Positions 61,483 to 64,000 of a DNA stretch of 64,000 nt are shown piece by piece. This DNA comes from Phycisphaerales bacterium UBA5793 (lineage in GTDB: Bacteria > Planctomycetota > Phycisphaerae > Phycisphaerales > UBA5793), in contig DIDT01000057.1 in assembly GCA_002418285.1 (NCBI GenBank), positions 1 through 64,000 of the forward strand, written 5' to 3'. The notes beneath the pieces are model-generated. The model was not told the origin of the DNA and did no database searches. It was given only the letters and a program-made list of their open reading frames with translations. Both the position numbers and the translations under genes were made by a program. How positions within the stretch are numbered: position 1 is the first letter of the stretch; each line of letters starts with the position of its first letter.

Positions 61483-63585
61483 GTGCCTCATCTTCACCAA
61501 AAACTCGTAACGCTGCTGAGTATCACCCTGGCGTGGCCGTTGTGCGTCGCTTGCGAGCGCGAGCAACCGCGAGCGGCGCCAGTGGTTGCCGCGCCAGCGA
61601 GTGACGGATCCGCGGATCCAGAGGACTCGCAACCGCTCACTCGAGATGAGGAATTGCCGGACCAGCCGGGTAATCTCGAGTTTGGGTCAACGGAGCCGCA
61701 ACCACGCGACCGACCCACCCAGAAGCAACCGGCTTCCCCATCGACCGAGGACATTCCCTGGCCGAGTCGGCCGGGTCTGCGTATCGCCGCGTTGCGCAGC
61801 AAGGTGCCGACGGTCGATCGCGTCGTACTGGTGCCTGACGAAGCGACTTTTCTCGAAGCGATTTCGGAGTGGAGCCTGGGAGGCCGCTGGCCCGTGCTCT
61901 TTGAAGACGATCAGTACGCACCGATGTTCATCCGTCGATTCAAGCCCGCGGAAGTCATCCGCAAGCCCGCAACGCAGGAGAAACTACCCCGAAACGAGGC
62001 TCTGGAAGAATCGTTGCGGAGCATCGTCTCAGCCGCCTGGCGAGGCGGGGACAAAGCGGAACCAGCCGAAACACCGCTGAGCACCGAGGATCGATTCAAA
62101 CAGGCCGGCTGGACTCCGCCGGGAGTCGTGATCACTTCAACAAAGGACGATGCGTGGCCCGCTGCGCTGGCGCTCGCAGCTGATCGTGGCCAGCCCATCG
62201 TGTTTCTCAGTGAAGGATTTGGACATCCCAGCACGATCCTCAAGGCGGAGGACTGGACGCGACTCAACACCGCCGTCGATTCACTTGTTGCCGCTACGGG
62301 ATATTCCTATGACCAGCTCGGTGATGACATCGACACGATCACCCTCGTACGTGAGTTGCCGACCAAGTACGTGGACGTCGACGATCCGTCCGGCAATTCG
62401 CGCAATGCCGTGACCGATGGCCTGGCGCGAACCGGCAAGATCCGCTGGGGTATTGCCGGCTGGATCTTCGGCTCCACCACCCAGACGACCTACATGGCGA
62501 TGTGTTCGATCTTCCTGGAGCATGAATCGGCGTTGCTCTTTGACACTTACCCCAACCAGCCGGGCTGGTCGCGCTACGCCATGAACAAGCCCGCGGACCG
62601 TCTGCGCGAACTGGGCCTGGAAGTGCAGCACATCGCCAGCCCAGTTGCGACCGCAGCGGCGTGGGAAACACTTGCGCCCAGCGGTGTCACAGATGACCTC
62701 ATCTTCGTCAACACCAAGGGCAACCAGAACTGGTTTGAAGCGGCGGATGGCGTGCGCGTCTTCGTGCATGATGTGCCCATCCTCAACGCACCTGCCGCGG
62801 TCCATTTTGTGCACTCTTGGTCGTGCTTTTCGCCGAGCAGCCGCAACACGTTGGCTGGCCGCTGGCTGGAGCGTGGCGCCTACGCCTACGTGGGCAGCGT
62901 GCAGGAACCGACGCTGAGCGCGTTTGTCCCGCCTGAACTGCTGGTTGATCGTTTGCGTTCTGCAGTGCCCTTCCTGATCGCGGCGCGTGTCTGGGAGTTC
63001 GCGCCGTGGCGGGTGGCAACGATCGGCGATCCGCTCATGATCATGCTCAAAGAAATACCTCGCATCGGGCCCGAGACGCGCTCCATCTCGGGCGAGAGTC
63101 TGCGCGAGGCGCTGCGTCGCGCGACGGATTCCGCCACCACGAGTGGAAACTGGACTGAAGTGGTGCGGATCGTGAACCTGCTCGGCCTTGATGATCTGAC
63201 TCTGAGCATCTACAACCAGCGCCTCAAGGATGCCGCCCCCGCTGAGGATATCGCCCTGGCGCTAGGCGCGATCTTCCGAAAGAGCGATGCCCAGACCTTT
63301 CTGCACGCTATTGAGCAAATCCCCGTTTCGCAGCTCACTCCGGAGCAACGTGACATGCTCTGGCTCAAGTGTCTGCCCTCGCTTCGCGCAATCAACTCAC
63401 CGGCTCAACTCGCGCTGCTGCGCCTGAATATCCGCACTCCGCTGGGCTACGTGGATGCGTGTCGCCTGGCGCCGCTCATGAAATCGCAGGGGCAGGCCAG
63501 TCTGGTCAACCCGATGCTCGACGAGTACGAGTCGGACGCGAAAGAGAAGTATGCCAAGGACCTGATCCGCCGCGCCCGGCCTTGA
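61483..63585 (+). CDS. C25-related (gingipain-like fold) lipoprotein
   Basis: A 700-residue lipoprotein with lipobox C-V-A-C near residue 23 and a low-complexity spacer to residue 90. Its central region repeats the plan of the C25 protein at 24165: V-V-I-T-S-T-K-D-D-A-W-P-A-A-L-A-L-A-A-D-R, then the presumed His and Cys in F-V-H-S-W-S-C-F, and finally G-D-P-L-M-I-M. H and C are only four residues apart (H-S-W-S-C), whereas true C25 peptidases separate them by about 30 residues, so catalysis is doubtful. A C-terminal helical region of about 150 residues looks TPR-like. The start may be 61480. Its function is unknown. Confidence 0.7.
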   Translation: MPHLHQKLVTLLSITLAWPLCVACEREQPRAAPVVAAPASDGSADPEDSQPLTRDEELPDQPGNLEFGSTEPQPRDRPTQKQPASPSTEDIPWPSRPGLRIAALRSKVPTVDRVVLVPDEATFLEAISEWSLGGRWPVLFEDDQYAPMFIRRFKPAEVIRKPATQEKLPRNEALEESLRSIVSAAWRGGDKAEPAETPLSTEDRFKQAGWTPPGVVITSTKDDAWPAALALAADRGQPIVFLSEGFGHPSTILKAEDWTRLNTAVDSLVAATGYSYDQLGDDIDTITLVRELPTKYVDVDDPSGNSRNAVTDGLARTGKIRWGIAGWIFGSTTQTTYMAMCSIFLEHESALLFDTYPNQPGWSRYAMNKPADRLRELGLEVQHIASPVATAAAWETLAPSGVTDDLIFVNTKGNQNWFEAADGVRVFVHDVPILNAPAAVHFVHSWSCFSPSSRNTLAGRWLERGAYAYVGSVQEPTLSAFVPPELLVDRLRSAVPFLIAARVWEFAPWRVATIGDPLMIMLKEIPRIGPETRSISGESLREALRRATDSATTSGNWTEVVRIVNLLGLDDLTLSIYNQRLKDAAPAEDIALALGAIFRKSDAQTFLHAIEQIPVSQLTPEQRDMLWLKCLPSLRAINSPAQLALLRLNIRTPLGYVDACRLAPLMKSQGQASLVNPMLDEYESDAKEKYAKDLIRRARP

Positions 63586-63610
63586 GTCGCGACTCGGCGC
63601 ACCGGCTCGC

Positions 63611-63616
63611 TACCAT
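63611..63616 (+). promoter_or_regulatory. Putative -10 box of map
   Basis: TACCAT ends eight bases before the GTG at 63625; there is no Shine-Dalgarno. Confidence 0.3.
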
Positions 63617-63624
63617 CGCACACT

Positions 63625-64000
63625 GTGCTTCGTGAACAGGATATTCAGACTGCCACGCGCGCTGCGGAACTCGTGGTTGAGACGCATCATCACATCGCAC
63701 CGATTCTGCGCACTGGAATGACGCTCGCTGACATCGACCGACTTGTTGGCGAGACGCTCCAGAAGCTGGGCACCAGAAGCGCCTTCCTGCACTACCAGAC
63801 TGGGCGCTATCCCCCTTTCCCGTCTCACGCGTGCCTGAGTGTTAACGACGTGATCGTCCACGGCACGGCGGGCATGCGCATCGAACCGCTCAAGCGGGGA
63901 GATGTGCTTTCGCTGGACATCGGAACGGTTTACCGCGGTTGGCGAGGTGACGCGGCATGGACGTACATCTTCGAAGAGGGTGGCGAGGAGAGTATTCGAT
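63625..64000 (+). CDS. map: Methionine aminopeptidase, 5' part
   Basis: A frame open from GTG 63625 to the end of the window, giving 125 residues. They match the N-terminal part of type I methionine aminopeptidase: F-P-S-H-A-C-L-S-V-N-D-V-I-V-H-G-T-A-G with the conserved His, and G-D-V-L-S-L-D-I-G-T-V-Y-R-G-W-R-G-D-A-A-W-T with the first two metal-binding Asp. The C-terminal metal ligands lie outside the window. It removes the initiator Met from new proteins. The stop is not present, so the gene is incomplete here. Confidence 0.9.
   Translation, partial: MLREQDIQTATRAAELVVETHHHIAPILRTGMTLADIDRLVGETLQKLGTRSAFLHYQTGRYPPFPSHACLSVNDVIVHGTAGMRIEPLKRGDVLSLDIGTVYRGWRGDAAWTYIFEEGGEESIR

Overview
The window is about 64 kb of high-GC DNA (roughly 60-65% by eye) that looks like a chromosome segment of a planctomycete, most likely of the class Phycisphaerae. 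The clues are repeated secreted HAF-repeat proteins, a LEPR-XLL N-terminus on a giant secreted protein, Cys4 zinc-ribbon tails of the CPxCGYDLR...CPECG kind on small membrane proteins, BatA-type VWA proteins, gingipain-like C25 proteins, a tricorn-type protease, and an LptD-like outer-membrane protein. No rRNA, tRNA, CRISPR array, transposase or phage gene was seen. The species assignment is inference from gene content only.

Layout. 0-3.2 kb: the 3' end of one HAF-repeat gene followed by two complete tandem HAF genes. 3.3-12.4 kb: a HIT protein, an SGNH hydrolase, a two-gene VWA operon (ATGA overlap) and a divergent lptD-like gene. 12.4-20.3 kb: a small protein, a FlaA1/CapD-type nucleotide-sugar dehydratase, a polyprenyl synthase (ispA-like), two further HAF genes separated by a duplicated copy of the ispA 3' end, and an M16 peptidase. 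20.5-24.1 kb: a catalytically degenerate 2-hydroxyacid dehydrogenase homologue, a methyltransferase, a Nudix hydrolase, rsmD, and apt on the other strand. 24.2-35.2 kb: a C25-like protein, a stand-alone secreted domain protein, a zinc-ribbon membrane protein, a P-loop/deoxyribosyltransferase-like fusion, a sialate O-acetylesterase, a DUF2231-like membrane protein, a class IV aminotransferase, a GT2 glycosyltransferase, pssA and a secreted protein of unknown function.

35.3-45.6 kb is the most unusual part. A secreted protein of about 1,300 residues with two GlcG/HbpS (haem-binding family) domains is transcribed divergently from a two-gene operon. That operon encodes an outer-membrane beta-barrel and a lipoprotein with ten CxxCH haem motifs fused to a C-terminal LVIVD-type beta-propeller. 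Together they look like an envelope electron-transfer module: a porin plus a decahaem cytochrome on which the propeller domain is built in.

45.7-64 kb: a small conserved-looking protein, recQ, L-lactate dehydrogenase, a Ycf48-like BNR-propeller protein, an 0.8 kb stretch without a convincing gene, a methyltransferase, a zinc-ribbon membrane protein, a tricorn-type protease, panB, an HtrA protease, glycerate kinase, a second C25-like lipoprotein, and the start of methionine aminopeptidase, which runs off the window.

Two themes run through the window. First, one roughly 90-residue C-terminal beta domain recurs in the HAF proteins, alone at 26.1 kb, and at the end of the BNR protein. Second, many genes have a TANNNT -10-like hexamer only 3-10 bases before the start codon and no Shine-Dalgarno, which suggests leaderless transcripts; other genes, mainly those for exported proteins, have strong AGGAGG-type sites instead.
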